Source: Azolla caroliniana
Lineage: Eukaryota; Polypodiophyta
Length of the DNA stretch: 64,000 nt
Direction: 5' to 3'
Assembly (NCBI GenBank): GCA_043228905.1
Contig: JBHGNT010000002.1
Location: 8,308,001-8,372,000 of the forward strand
Shown here: piece after piece, positions 48,634 through 57,948 of the stretch
How the letters are laid out: each line of letters opens with the position of its first letter
Position numbering within the stretch: position 1 is the stretch's first letter
Program-made: the position numbers and the translations under genes
The notes under the pieces: generated by a model
The model's input: the letters and a program-made list of their open reading frames with translations, nothing else
Told to the model about the DNA's origin: nothing
The model's database searches: none

Positions 48634-49791
48634 ATGGCTACTGTTAGCGCCCAAGAATACCAATCCGTTTTCTCCGAGCTACAGTGCCTAAAAGAAAAGT
48701 TTGTTGCCTTGGAACAAGAAAACCAACGGCTGATAGGGGATCTGCAACAAATCGCTCTAGAAAAACAACAAACGCAACAACAACATGGGGAGTTAGCGTT
48801 ACGGGTACAACAACTCGAAGCAGCGTTGCAACAACAAGGATCCAGTCCCCAAGGATTTCATAAAGAGCCCAAGATTGGACTTCCTGTGAAATTTGATGGA
48901 ACGCGTTCGCAATTTCGGGGATTCCTTAATCAGGTACGCTTAGTCATCCAGATGCATCCTTCCCGATATCCCACTGATGCATCTCGAGTCGGCCTAATAG
49001 GCACGCTACTTAGCGGCTCAGCCTTGGCATGGTTCGCTCCGCTTCTAGAAAAACAATCGCCCTTGCTTAATAACTTTGAAGATTTTATTGGTGAGTTTAA
49101 AGCCTGCTTTGGAGACACCGACAGCATCAGGACGGCGATCAACAAGATCCGGCGATTGCGTCAAGGCGATCGTCCAGCCTCTGCCTACGCGGCGGATTTC
49201 CGCCTACTTGCTTCAGATATACCCTGGGATGATCAAGCACTAATGGAGCAGTTTCGCTATGGCTTGCGAAACGATGTCAAAGATCTACTTCTAACTTTCC
49301 CCGAAGAACCAAAGTCTCTTACGGAGGCAATCAGTCGAGCAGTTCGATGTGACAACCGCCTTTTTGAACGGCGTTCAGAACGTCAATTACAGATACCACG
49401 CTCTAGGCCAGAGCCCACTTACGCCGCAGTCGCGGCTAAACCGTTTGCACGAGACATACCTCAAGCAAATACTTCGACACCGATGGAGATCGATACCATG
49501 CGTCGACGCGGCCTGTTATCGGAAGAAGAAAAGCAACGACGACGTGCCAATCGATTATGCCTTTATTGCGGTGGACCAGGACATATCGCCATCAATTGTC
49601 CCCATAGGCCAAGAAGACAGGTAAATCAAATTGTCGCCTGTACTAAACCTGAGTCAATTCTTCCCTTCGGAGTGTCTGATAGTAGTAATAGTACTAATAG
49701 AGTGTCAGATAGTATTCATAGTACTAATAGCCCAAGTATCTCAAATAAATTTGAAATCCTTAGTCAATTAGATGAAGAGTTAAACGATTGA
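48634..49791 (+). CDS. gag: Chromovirus Gag
   Basis: 385-aa structural protein that packages the element RNA in virus-like particles. Residues 10-70 are a Gln/Leu/Glu-rich coiled coil (LKEKFVALEQENQRLIGDLQ). Residues 85-235 are the retrotransposon-gag fold (KFDGTRSQFRGFLNQVRLVI, GTLLSGSALAWFAPLLEKQS, YAADFRLLASDIPWDDQALM, FRYGLRNDVKDLLLTF). A CX2CX4HX4C knuckle, CLYCGGPGHIAINC, lies at 309-322, followed by a Ser/Asn-rich linker built from AGTACTAAT repeats. ATG 48634 is the first start 70 bp after the LTR and is followed by an open frame to TGA 49791. The last codons overlap pol in the -1 frame through a slippery site at 49779. Confidence 0.95.
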   Translation: MATVSAQEYQSVFSELQCLKEKFVALEQENQRLIGDLQQIALEKQQTQQQHGELALRVQQLEAALQQQGSSPQGFHKEPKIGLPVKFDGTRSQFRGFLNQVRLVIQMHPSRYPTDASRVGLIGTLLSGSALAWFAPLLEKQSPLLNNFEDFIGEFKACFGDTDSIRTAINKIRRLRQGDRPASAYAADFRLLASDIPWDDQALMEQFRYGLRNDVKDLLLTFPEEPKSLTEAISRAVRCDNRLFERRSERQLQIPRSRPEPTYAAVAAKPFARDIPQANTSTPMEIDTMRRRGLLSEEEKQRRRANRLCLYCGGPGHIAINCPHRPRRQVNQIVACTKPESILPFGVSDSSNSTNRVSDSIHSTNSPSISNKFEILSQLDEELND

Positions 49792-49833
49792 GTCCAGCCA
49801 AAATAGGAGCCATTTGGTTGGACAGCAGCCCTA
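49779..49833 (+). promoter_or_regulatory. Programmed -1 ribosomal frameshift signal
   Basis: Heptamer G-TTA-AAC (49779-49785, Gag codons TTA AAC) lies two codons before the Gag stop. A 6-nt spacer is followed by an 11-bp stem: GTCCAGCCAAA (49792-49802) with TTTGGTTGGAC (49813-49823), one G-U pair, 10-nt loop. Loop bases TAGG (49804-49807) could pair with CCTA (49830-49833) to make a pseudoknot. The pol frame opens at 49776, so a -1 slip here fuses Gag to Pol. Confidence 0.88.
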
Positions 49834-52800
49834 GATCTGTACAGCCCATTAGTGGTTCCATTCCTTCCAAGCAAGTTAGCAATGTGTTCCTAGCCCAAGT
49901 CATTGTTAGTACTAAAAGTACTCCCCCAGTACCCGTCCTAGCACTTTTAGATTCCGGAGCTAATTCCTGTTTCATGGATCGAAATTTTGCCCAAGCTTCT
50001 CAGATATCCTTAAGAAAACTTCCTTGTCCCGCATCTGTAGTGGTCATTGATGGTCGTCCCATTGCTTCCGGGAATATTGTAGAAGAATCAGAACCCATTC
50101 AAGTTGTCCTAGGTAGTTTTGTGTGTATAATATCATTTAATATAATTAGTAGTCCAGAGCATCCCATTGTCCTAGGATTACCTTGGCTTGAGTTACATAA
50201 TCCAGCCATAGATTGGAGAACAAGAGAAGTCCGATATCGACCACCCCAAGAATCAACTCGCCGAGTTTCGACCATTTCACTCCATCAACTACGCGAAGAA
50301 GGACCCAAGGAGGCAATGTTCCTATTTTCCATATCAGTACATCCTTCCAACACTATTAAGAAGGACTCCTCAGTACAACTTCCGGCAAAATATCATCCTT
50401 ATGCCGATGTATTTGACAAGGTAAAAGCCGGTACCCTTCCTCATCACCGTCCCTATGACTGTCCCATCGATTTACAACCAGGAACCGAGCCACCATGGGG
50501 ACCAATTTACAACCTGTCACCCACCGAGTTAGAAGTCCTTCGAGCCTACATAGAGGAGAACTTGGCAAGCGGGTTCATCCGTCATTCGAAATCTCCGGCC
50601 GGTGCACCCATCTTCTTTGTCAAGAAGAAAGATGGCTCACTTCGTCTTGTCGTTGATTACCGCGGATTAAATAAAGTCACCATCCGGAATAGGTATGCAC
50701 TTCCTCTTATATCAAGTCTTTTAGAGCGAGTTAATGGTGCCAAGTTTTTTACTAAAATCGACCTACGCGGAGCGTATAATCTCGTGCGGATCCGATCGGG
50801 AGATGAGTGGAAGACCGCTTTTCGCACGCGGTATGGGCATTTTGAGTATACTGTTATGCCGTTTGGCCTAACCAATGCACCCGCAGTCTTCCAACACATG
50901 GCAAATGATATATTCAGAGACCTCTTGGATATCTGTTTGATCATTTATCTGGATGATCTGTTGATTTATTCGAAGACCCAGGAAGAGCACGACTCTCATG
51001 TACTATTAGTACTAAAGCGACTCCGCGAGAATGGTCTTTATGCCAAGCTAGAAAAATGTAGCTTTGACTGCAAGCAAGTGGAATTTCTAGGCTACGTCAT
51101 CTCCTCAAAGGGCATCGCCATGGATCCAGCTAAGATCCAAACTGTACTAGAGTGGCAAATTCCACGGTCGGTACGAGATGTACAATGTTTTCTAGGTTTT
51201 GCTAACTTCTACCGTAAGTTTATACAGGATTACTCGAAGATTATTTTACCTCTCACACAACTTACGAAGAAGGGCCAAGCATTTCTTTGGTCCATTGAAG
51301 CAGATATGGCTTTTCGGCATCTTAAGAAAGCCTTTACATCAGCACCGATTCTAGCTCATGTGGATACAAGCAAACCATTCATCATGGAGGCCGACGCATC
51401 AGATTTCGCCCTCGGTAGCATCCTTTCTCAACAAGGTGATAAAGAAGAGTTGCATCCGGTGGCTTTTCATTCGCGCAAATTCGATGTCGCAGAAATCAAC
51501 TACGAAATACATGACAAGGAGTTATTAGCCATCGTGGATTCATTTGTACAATGGCGGCATTTCTTAGAGGGCTCTCCACATCAGGTCATTGTCTTCAGCG
51601 ATCATAAAAATCTTGCTTATTTTCAGAACGCTCGCGTACTAAATCGACGGCAAGCTCGGTGGGCGCAATTCCTCACGCGTTTCGACTTCAAAATCACATA
51701 TCGACCGGGGAAGCAGCAAGGAAAAGCAGATGCACTATCACGACGTTCATATCTTGCACCTCGTCCTGGTGAAGCAACATTTGATAATCAAAAGCAAGTA
51801 ATCTTAGGACCAACACGATTGCACACGACGCGGATTTTTCACACCCCGATGGATTCACGGATTACCGATGACATACGTGCAACCTTGAAGACGGATAGTT
51901 TTGCTCAAGACATCCTGGCGCACATTGATACTTCTCGGGCATCCTGTTCTCAGTCTCAACAACCAGGTATTGACTACCGACAATTCGAATATCATGATGG
52001 TTTGTTATTCTTTAAAAAGCGCGTATATGTCCCCGATTGCTCCTGTCGCCTTCAAATTGTCCAACATTGTCATGACACCCATACGGCGGGACATTTCGGT
52101 AGTACTAAGACGTTGGAGCTAGTGCAGCGATCTTTTTGGTGGCCCCACATGCGCCGTTTTGTCGACGACTACGTTCGGACCTGTGATGCTTGCTGCCGAG
52201 CAAAGATGCCACGACACCATCCATATGGCTTGTTGGAACCTTTACCAATTCCAAGTAAGCCATGGCAGTCTATTTGTCTTGATTTTATCACAGATCTGCC
52301 GGTCTCGAAAGGGTTCGATGCTATCCTAACCGTCGTCGATCGATATACGAAGATGGCACATTTTGTGCCATGTACTAAAGCCATCACTAGCGAGGAAACC
52401 GCCGCTCTTGTTATGCGTGAGGTTTTTCGGCATCATGGCCTCCCAGACAGTATTATCAGTGACCGAGGCCCGCAATTTGTCTCCAAATTTTGGCAGCATC
52501 TCTTCAAGATGCTCAAGGTCTCCTGCAACCTCTCCTCCGGCTACCATCCTCAAACCGACGGACAGGCGGAACGAACAAACCAAACGCTGGAGCAATATCT
52601 CCGGTGTTTCCTGAGTTATCAACAGGACGATTGGGCCGAGATTCTCCACTTTGCGGAGTTTGCGTATAATAATGCTATTCACTCCTCGACTCGGGTCTCC
52701 CCATTTTTCGCTTATACCGGTTTCCATCCTCGCTGGTCGGTGATCGACACTCCGGAGCTACCTACCAACCCTCGTGCCGAGGATCATTTGGAGAGGCTAC

Positions 52801-53360
52801 GCAAGATCCAGATGGATCTCTCTACTCACCTTCGTCATGCTCAACACACACAGAAGACTTATGCGGATCGTCATCGGATTCCCTCCTCTTTTGCCATCGG
52901 AGATCGAGTATGGCTCTTACGTCGTCACATCAAGACTACTCGACCGTGCGACAAGTTGGATTATCGACGACTCGGTCCTTTCCGTATTACGGGGAAGATT
53001 AATGATGTCACCTTCCGCCTTGATCTCCCTCCGCAGCTTCAGATACATCCGGTTTTCCATTGTTCTCTTCTTGAACCTTATAAAGCAAACACCATTCCCG
53101 ATCGTGTGACACCACCGCCGCCCCCACTGGAGTTGGACGCCGGCCCGGAGTATGAAGTTGCTGCCATCCTCGATTCCAAACTTGTTCGCAACAAACTCTA
53201 TTACTTGGTCGATTGGCTCGGTTATAGTCCGAGTGAACGTACTTGGGAATCCGTCGAGAATGTTGCCAATGCACAAGATCTTCTTGCTGATTTCCACCGA
53301 AAGTATCCGGACAAACCCGGTCCGCAAGTAGCGCTGACTCGTTCCACTCGTCGTCTTTAA
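49788..53360 (+). CDS. pol: Chromovirus Pol polyprotein: PR-RT-RH-IN-chromodomain
   Basis: 1190 codons without interruption, counted from 49788. There is no ATG at the start, in keeping with translation by -1 frameshift from gag (frame open from 49776). Protease LALLDSGANSCF (D55SG). RT from about residue 205, with FFVKKKDGSLRLVVDYRGLN, FTKIDLRGAYNLVRI, MPFGLTNAPAVFQ and YLDD at 387-390. RNase H D536 in EADASDFALGS, then HDKELLAIVDS and GKADALSRR. Integrase zinc finger HX3H...CX2C at about 765-805. Catalytic D832, D892 and E928 have the canonical 35-residue spacing. A GPF module (LGPFRITG) and LDLPPQLQIHPVFHCSLLEP follow. Chromodomain from about 1121 (EYEVAAILDSK, YYLVDWLGYSPSERTWESVE) is likely to steer insertion to methylated-histone chromatin. 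All catalytic residues are present. Confidence 0.96.
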   Translation: MSPAKIGAIWLDSSPRSVQPISGSIPSKQVSNVFLAQVIVSTKSTPPVPVLALLDSGANSCFMDRNFAQASQISLRKLPCPASVVVIDGRPIASGNIVEESEPIQVVLGSFVCIISFNIISSPEHPIVLGLPWLELHNPAIDWRTREVRYRPPQESTRRVSTISLHQLREEGPKEAMFLFSISVHPSNTIKKDSSVQLPAKYHPYADVFDKVKAGTLPHHRPYDCPIDLQPGTEPPWGPIYNLSPTELEVLRAYIEENLASGFIRHSKSPAGAPIFFVKKKDGSLRLVVDYRGLNKVTIRNRYALPLISSLLERVNGAKFFTKIDLRGAYNLVRIRSGDEWKTAFRTRYGHFEYTVMPFGLTNAPAVFQHMANDIFRDLLDICLIIYLDDLLIYSKTQEEHDSHVLLVLKRLRENGLYAKLEKCSFDCKQVEFLGYVISSKGIAMDPAKIQTVLEWQIPRSVRDVQCFLGFANFYRKFIQDYSKIILPLTQLTKKGQAFLWSIEADMAFRHLKKAFTSAPILAHVDTSKPFIMEADASDFALGSILSQQGDKEELHPVAFHSRKFDVAEINYEIHDKELLAIVDSFVQWRHFLEGSPHQVIVFSDHKNLAYFQNARVLNRRQARWAQFLTRFDFKITYRPGKQQGKADALSRRSYLAPRPGEATFDNQKQVILGPTRLHTTRIFHTPMDSRITDDIRATLKTDSFAQDILAHIDTSRASCSQSQQPGIDYRQFEYHDGLLFFKKRVYVPDCSCRLQIVQHCHDTHTAGHFGSTKTLELVQRSFWWPHMRRFVDDYVRTCDACCRAKMPRHHPYGLLEPLPIPSKPWQSICLDFITDLPVSKGFDAILTVVDRYTKMAHFVPCTKAITSEETAALVMREVFRHHGLPDSIISDRGPQFVSKFWQHLFKMLKVSCNLSSGYHPQTDGQAERTNQTLEQYLRCFLSYQQDDWAEILHFAEFAYNNAIHSSTRVSPFFAYTGFHPRWSVIDTPELPTNPRAEDHLERLRKIQMDLSTHLRHAQHTQKTYADRHRIPSSFAIGDRVWLLRRHIKTTRPCDKLDYRRLGPFRITGKINDVTFRLDLPPQLQIHPVFHCSLLEPYKANTIPDRVTPPPPPLELDAGPEYEVAAILDSKLVRNKLYYLVDWLGYSPSERTWESVENVANAQDLLADFHRKYPDKPGPQVALTRSTRRL

Positions 53361-53371
53361 GGGGGAGATAG
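53359..53371 (+). other. Chromovirus polypurine tract
   Basis: AAGGGGGAGATAG lies between the pol stop and the 3' LTR. It primes plus-strand synthesis. Confidence 0.85.
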
Positions 53372-53809
53372 TGTCATGAGATGGCAAGACTCGAACCCAT
53401 GACCTTATGGTATATGGGTCGAGCTCTTAACCATCTCACCATCTATTGTAATTCATAGAATATTATTTTCATTTATGTTTTATTATAAGAAAGTAATGTA
53501 TATTCCAGATTTCTCTGGAACATTCTAGAAGCTTCAGGATTATTCCTGAGAACACTATAAAAGAAGGCACTAAGCATTATGTTGAACCAAATTGGTTCAA
53601 CACCAGTCTTAAGCCTCTTAGTCGATTTGTACTTATCTTTCATATAATATAAGAGCTGTTGTCATCATCCTATTTCTCTCTCTCTCTCCTCTTCTCACTT
53701 CCTCTCTCTCGGGAATCTTACGCAGTCCCGTCCTCTTAGTACTAATAGTACTAATAGTACTACTCTTCTTAGTACTAATTCCATCTCTGTTTTAGTACTA
53801 TTCCTGACA
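53372..53809 (+). repeat. Chromovirus 3' LTR
   Basis: 438 bp. I found no difference from 48127-48564 on reading both in full. Confidence 0.97.
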
Positions 53810-53814
53810 CGGTG

Positions 53815-54617
53815 TAGCCGACCAACTGCGAGGTTGTACCAGTCCAATATAGCAGTCCCCGGTCCATAGTGCCGCTTACGTACCGCAGTACGCGTTGCGC
53901 ACACTGAAGGTGCTCCTTGGTAGGCCGCGCCATAAATTGACTAATCACCCCGACCGGATAACTGAGATCGGGTCGGGTGATTGTCAAGTAAATAAGGCTT
54001 CCAAAAATTTGTCGGAACCTCGTCTGGTCACACACCTTTCCAGAATTGGGGCGTATCTTGACGGTTCTATCAAGAGGAGTTGAGACGGACTTACAGTCTG
54101 CCATCCCGAATTTGAAGAGCATATACAACGCATAATGGCATTGGCTGATCAATATGCCTTCAGGGGTATGGATCACTTCGATCCCGAGGAAGTAATGAAG
54201 ATCCCCCAGATCCTTCATGTCGAACGATACCGCAAGCTAGAGCTTCACGCGGTTGATTTCACCTAGGTCGGTGCCAGTGATGACTAAGTCATCAACATAG
54301 AGTAAAATACTGACCGGCCCGAGTCGACCTTTCCGAACGAACAATGAGGAATCTGATTTTGACGTCGCAAAGCCCATCCGACGCAGTCGATGCGTGATCT
54401 TTGCGTTCCAGGCACGCGAGGCTTGCTTCAGTCTGTAAAGGGACTTCTTTAATCGGCACACTGCCGACGTGTTTGTTCTGGAGTGAAATCCGGGGGGTTG
54501 TACCATGTACACTTGTTCCTCAAGCTCACCTTCCAAGAACGCATTCTTTACATCCATCTTATGTAAGTGCCACCCCTTGGCCGCGGCTACCACGAGCAAA
54601 ACACGGGCGGTCGTCAT
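53815..54617 (-). pseudogene. Copia A reverse transcriptase
   Basis: Right to left: VAAAKGWHLHKMDVKNAFLE, GELEEQVYMVQPPGF, LKKSLYRLKQASRAWNAKIT, LYVDDLVITGTDLGEINRVK, a frame break at about 54237, then MKDLGDLHYFLGIEVIHTPE, MLFKFGMADCKSVSTPLDRT, LIYLTITRPDLSYPVGVISQ and QLVGYT at the chromovirus edge. The YVDD box is intact. The N-terminal RT part is missing because of the deletion at about 54640. Confidence 0.88.
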
Positions 54618-56209
54618 CTTCGCGACCGGAGCAAACGTCTCAAGTTGAGCTTGTTCCGGCTCCGGTTACGCTTGTTGGGGAAGGGAAGTCGGTGTTGCTT
54701 CCCAAGCTGGCAGGCTTCACAAATTTGTGCCTTCCGGCCACTAAATTTGGGCAATCCGAACACCACTTGTTTCGATTGCAGGTCTTGAAGCTGCGGGTAG
54801 TTGACATGGCCTATCCGCTTGTGCCATAAGTCGATGTACGACTCGACTTTTTGTCCCTTCGCGAACATTGCGGTGCCACCGTTAGTAGAGTTGAGGATGA
54901 ATATCCTCCCATCTCTGCGCCCTTGCGCAATAATGCGGCCTTCTTCCTCAATGAAGCACCTGAGGTGTGTAAACCGAACCTGCATCCCCTAGTCGACGGT
55001 GATGGTTGGGACATGTAACACGTTCATAAGTTTCCCTTTCTGCCCGACATGGTTCAAGGTAACTTCATCGACATTCGCGATCTGATGCGGAGTGTCGTCT
55101 CCGGTTGCGACTACTCCTGGTTGCGTCGGTTTCTCAAGATATGACAACCACTCCTCGTGGCACGTAATGTGGTTTCACACGCCAGAGTCGACGTACCACA
55201 CCTCGTCCGATTTCGGGGCGGACTGCTTCATCGAGTTTGCTTCGTGTCTCGTCACGAAGACTGACCCTTTTTTGGCTTCTCCGGATTCTTCGGCGTAGTG
55301 CGATCGTTGCCGGTTTCCTTTGTCGGTATGTCTGGAACCAGATCCGGAACCAGTCCTCTCTAACTCAGCACGCTTTTTCCAGCACTCGCTCTCCTTGTGG
55401 CCTTTCTTGCCAAAATACCAACATTCCACGGCGGATTTCCCTTGCCGTTTCTCGCCGCCTCAACTCCCCCTTTTTCCAGAGGGTTCGGAGTTGCTGTCGG
55501 CATCACTTCGGTGCCTTCTTCCTTGATCCCGTCGGCCGCCTCCATTGCGTACTGATTCGCCTCGTCCGCCACGACCACGGGGCCTCTCTCCCTCTGTGTA
55601 CAACATCTTGCTGTCGGCATGCGTGCTTGTCGACGCACCCGCGTGGTTCTCCTCTATATGGAGCATCGACTGTAAGTCGAAAAACAACGACGTATTCTCC
55701 CGGGTACACACAATAGTTCGGAACACCCCGAACTTCGACGCCAAACCCTCGAGACAGACCTGGACCATCTCGCTTTCCTTGATGTTCACATCGATGGAAG
55801 CTAAGGAGTCGCATATGTCCCTAATCCTTGAGGTATAGTCAGCCACCGACAAATTGCGTTGCCGTAGGTTGCTCAATTCGTGTCGGAGTTGAAGCTTCCT
55901 AGCTGTGGTGCTCGCGGCGAAAATCTTCTTCAGATTTTCCCACGCACCCTTCGGCGTTTTTGCATCCCGAACGTAGCTTAACAGTTGTTCGCCCACACAA
56001 GACGCGAAACAGTACAGCACTCTGCTCGCCGATTGTTCCCACGTCGGGAAGTCTTTGTGTGTCAAATCGGGTGTTGTGTCATTTGCTCCATCGACATAGC
56101 TCCAGTAACCATGTCCGAGCAGGTACTGGTGCATCTTGTAAGACCAAGACGCGTAGTTGTTTCTGTCGAGCTTCTCTGTCGGAAGCAAGCTAGCCATTCC
56201 TCTGTCCAT
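54618..56209 (-). pseudogene. Copia A gag, zinc knuckle, protease and integrase N-terminus
   Basis: Gag from ATG 56209 is open for 249 codons (MDRGMASLLPTEKLDRNNYA, HQYLLGHGYWSYVDGAND, IFAASTTARKLQLRHELSNL, LSVADYTSRIRDICDSLASI). After a frameshift come the zinc knuckle CWYFGKKGHKESEC (second Cys is Phe) and EVWYVDSGV (protease DSG). Pre-integrase follows: FIEEEGRIIAQGRRDGRIFI, LWHKRIGHVNYPQLQDLQSK and CEACQLGKQHRLPFPNKRNR. The frame then jumps at about 54645 to RT, so the DDE core is gone. The unbroken Gag and dead Pol suggest it depended on other copies. Confidence 0.9.
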
Positions 56210-56280
56210 CGGTTTTCTTGTTCTTCTTCGTTGGTTTTCCCTTCAAGCAAAGTCGACTGCAGAGGTTCTCAACCCTCACA

Positions 56281-56291
56281 CTCTGATACCA
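56281..56291 (-). other. Copia A primer-binding site
   Basis: TGGTATCAGAG on the minus strand, directly inside the 5' LTR. Confidence 0.92.
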
Positions 56292-56744
56292 TGAAAAGAA
56301 TTGCGTGCGGAAGCAATATAGAAAACTAAACAACAGAAAACGCAGGTTTAATGGAAAGCTTAGGTTTGCATAGTACGCATGGGAGAGACAAAGAGAGAGA
56401 GTAAACACAGAACTTAATTCAAAAAATAATACTCAATCTGTACATAGGATGTGCTCAGTGAGCACTTTTATGCAAGCCTTGACAATCGGGCTGACACAAG
56501 TACTGACAGTACTTGACTGCTCATAAATGAGCCTTGACTCTTACTCCCAAAACTATTCCATACGAGGAATATCTTTCAAACGGCCTTTCGGTTTACGCAC
56601 CGATACGGCCTTCCTACTCACCGGTTTGCATACCGGTTTACGCATCCGTTTTACGCACCGGTCTGGCCTAACCGATCGGTCCCAACCGATCTGGTCCTCA
56701 ACTTGCTCAACCGATCCGGCCGATGTTGATCTTGTCTCTCAACA
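56292..56744 (-). repeat. Copia A 5' LTR
   Basis: 453 bp, partner of 46685-47139. GTGCTCAGTGAGCAC next to the TATA-like box is kept. Confidence 0.95.
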
Positions 56745-56749
56745 GGTCC

Positions 56750-57537
56750 GCCCCGGGTGTCGTATCTCCCCAAAGGGTCTGCCCCTTCAGCCTTCTTGAC
56801 CCGCTTGTCTTCAACCAGAACCTTGTAGTTCTAGCATGCAGCTTCTACAAAGCCGGTTTTCTCCATAGATCGCTACATCCAGTGACCTCCTGGACCCGCC
56901 TCTCTGCGCAATCCGCTTCCTCCTTTTTCAACTTCTTCTCGGAGAAGCTTTCGAGCACCACCGGCCAAAATACGGCATCGCTTCTGGAACTGACCCTTTT
57001 TTCCCATCTGACTTGGATGCCAGCTAATGCCGAGTAGTGAATAGCCCCGAAGTTTCGAGCCACGGCTTACTCCATCAACCTTTTCATTCCTCCTTGATCG
57101 GTGTTCATCTCAAGGGGTTTCCAGGTCTCACTCTCATGTACTTGTTCATTCCATAGGTACACAACACTACTCTTGAGTGCATTAGCGAAGTCAGCACACT
57201 CTCTCCAGATGTGGCCGACAGCGTCGCACCACATGCATCTATGGTCAATCGGTATGCTCCAATCGCGCGATTGACTACCACCTTCCCTTCGGGCCTAAGC
57301 AATCTAGATGTCTCATACCAACTTGGTAAGTTCTTCTAGAGATGAAACTCTTGTTGATCCACCGACAACGTTCGTCGGTGTCGGCCCCGACTCGAATCTC
57401 CGACTCATCTCGCCTAGCCAAGTCAATACTTCTCCGGTCATCCTCCCGATAATTAGGCCTACAGACGATGTGCCCTCGCTATTCCACGCTTGCCGTTTAT
57501 CAAAACAGCTACAACCCCCTTTTACCATGGTTCAATC
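56750..57537 (-). pseudogene. G-family gypsy gag, central part and zinc knuckle
   Basis: Right to left: VGLIIGRMTGEVLTWLGEMS and RFESGPTPTNVVGG (57528-57313), the zinc knuckle CMWCDAVGHIWREC (57238-57197) and NFGAIHYSALAGIQVRWEKR plus VEEF-like spacer (57060-56850). These line up with 30540-31300 on the plus strand. It is split from the rest of gag by copia B and from the PR region by copia A. Confidence 0.78.
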
Positions 57538-57939
57538 TGTTACAAAGGCGCTCCGACTCTTCTTTGTGCGCGGCAGATCGTGATGAGTTGTATCGTTTAA
57601 TGTGCTCAAGACAGAAAAGGAAGGGGGAAGGAAACTTACCTCTGTAGCAAAACCAAAAGCTTCTTCTATTTCATTACACGCAGAGCTCAACTCGTTCTCG
57701 TCAGTTTTCTGTTCTTCTCTACTCTCACTACTCTTCTATATCTCACTCTCTTACTTTTTAGCTAAGTTATAAGTGACTTATATATGCAGCTAATTAGCTG
57801 TGAGTAGCTAAATAGTTGTGCATAGCTAAATAGTTATTTCACCTTTATGTCCACTAGTAGCTAATTTCCTAATAGCTACTATAGAAGATCTCACTTACCA
57901 ATATGCATCACATACCTTTGTTGAGCTTGTTTCTCAACA
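57538..57939 (-). repeat. Copia B 3' LTR
   Basis: Minus strand TGTTGAGAAACAAGCTCAAC to CGCCTTTGTAACA. Confidence 0.93.
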
Positions 57940-57948
57940 CTCCCCCCC

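Larger units (their letters stand above)
48127..53809 (+). mobile_element. Intact chromovirus (Ty3/gypsy with chromodomain)
   Basis: 5683-bp element with 438-bp LTRs that look identical base for base, TG/CA ends, and a 5-bp target duplication CGGTG at 48122-48126 and 53810-53814. It is inserted in the RNase H region of copia A. gag (48634-49791) and pol (49788-53360) are both uninterrupted. The motif spelling (YLDDLLIYS, FLGFANFYRKFI, YHPQTDGQAERTNQ) and the absence of a tRNA-primer site recall the Tf1/sushi and Tcn1 chromovirus groups. It is the youngest insertion in the window and may still be mobile. Confidence 0.97.
46680..56749 (-). mobile_element. Copia A: E-family element with both LTRs and TSD GGTCC
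   Basis: LTRs at 46685-47139 (3') and 56292-56744 (5'). Target duplication GGTCC at 46680-46684 and 56745-56749. PBS TGGTATCAGAG (minus, 56281-56291) and PPT 47140-47147. It holds gag, zinc knuckle, PR, part of IN, part of RT, RNase H and a basic tail, and is interrupted by the chromovirus. An internal deletion near 54640 removes about 1.4 kb. Without the chromovirus the element is about 4.4 kb. Confidence 0.95.

Noticed and set aside
55237-55716. 159-codon plus-strand frame
   Set aside because: Antisense of copia A gag, which has clear gag motifs on the minus strand.
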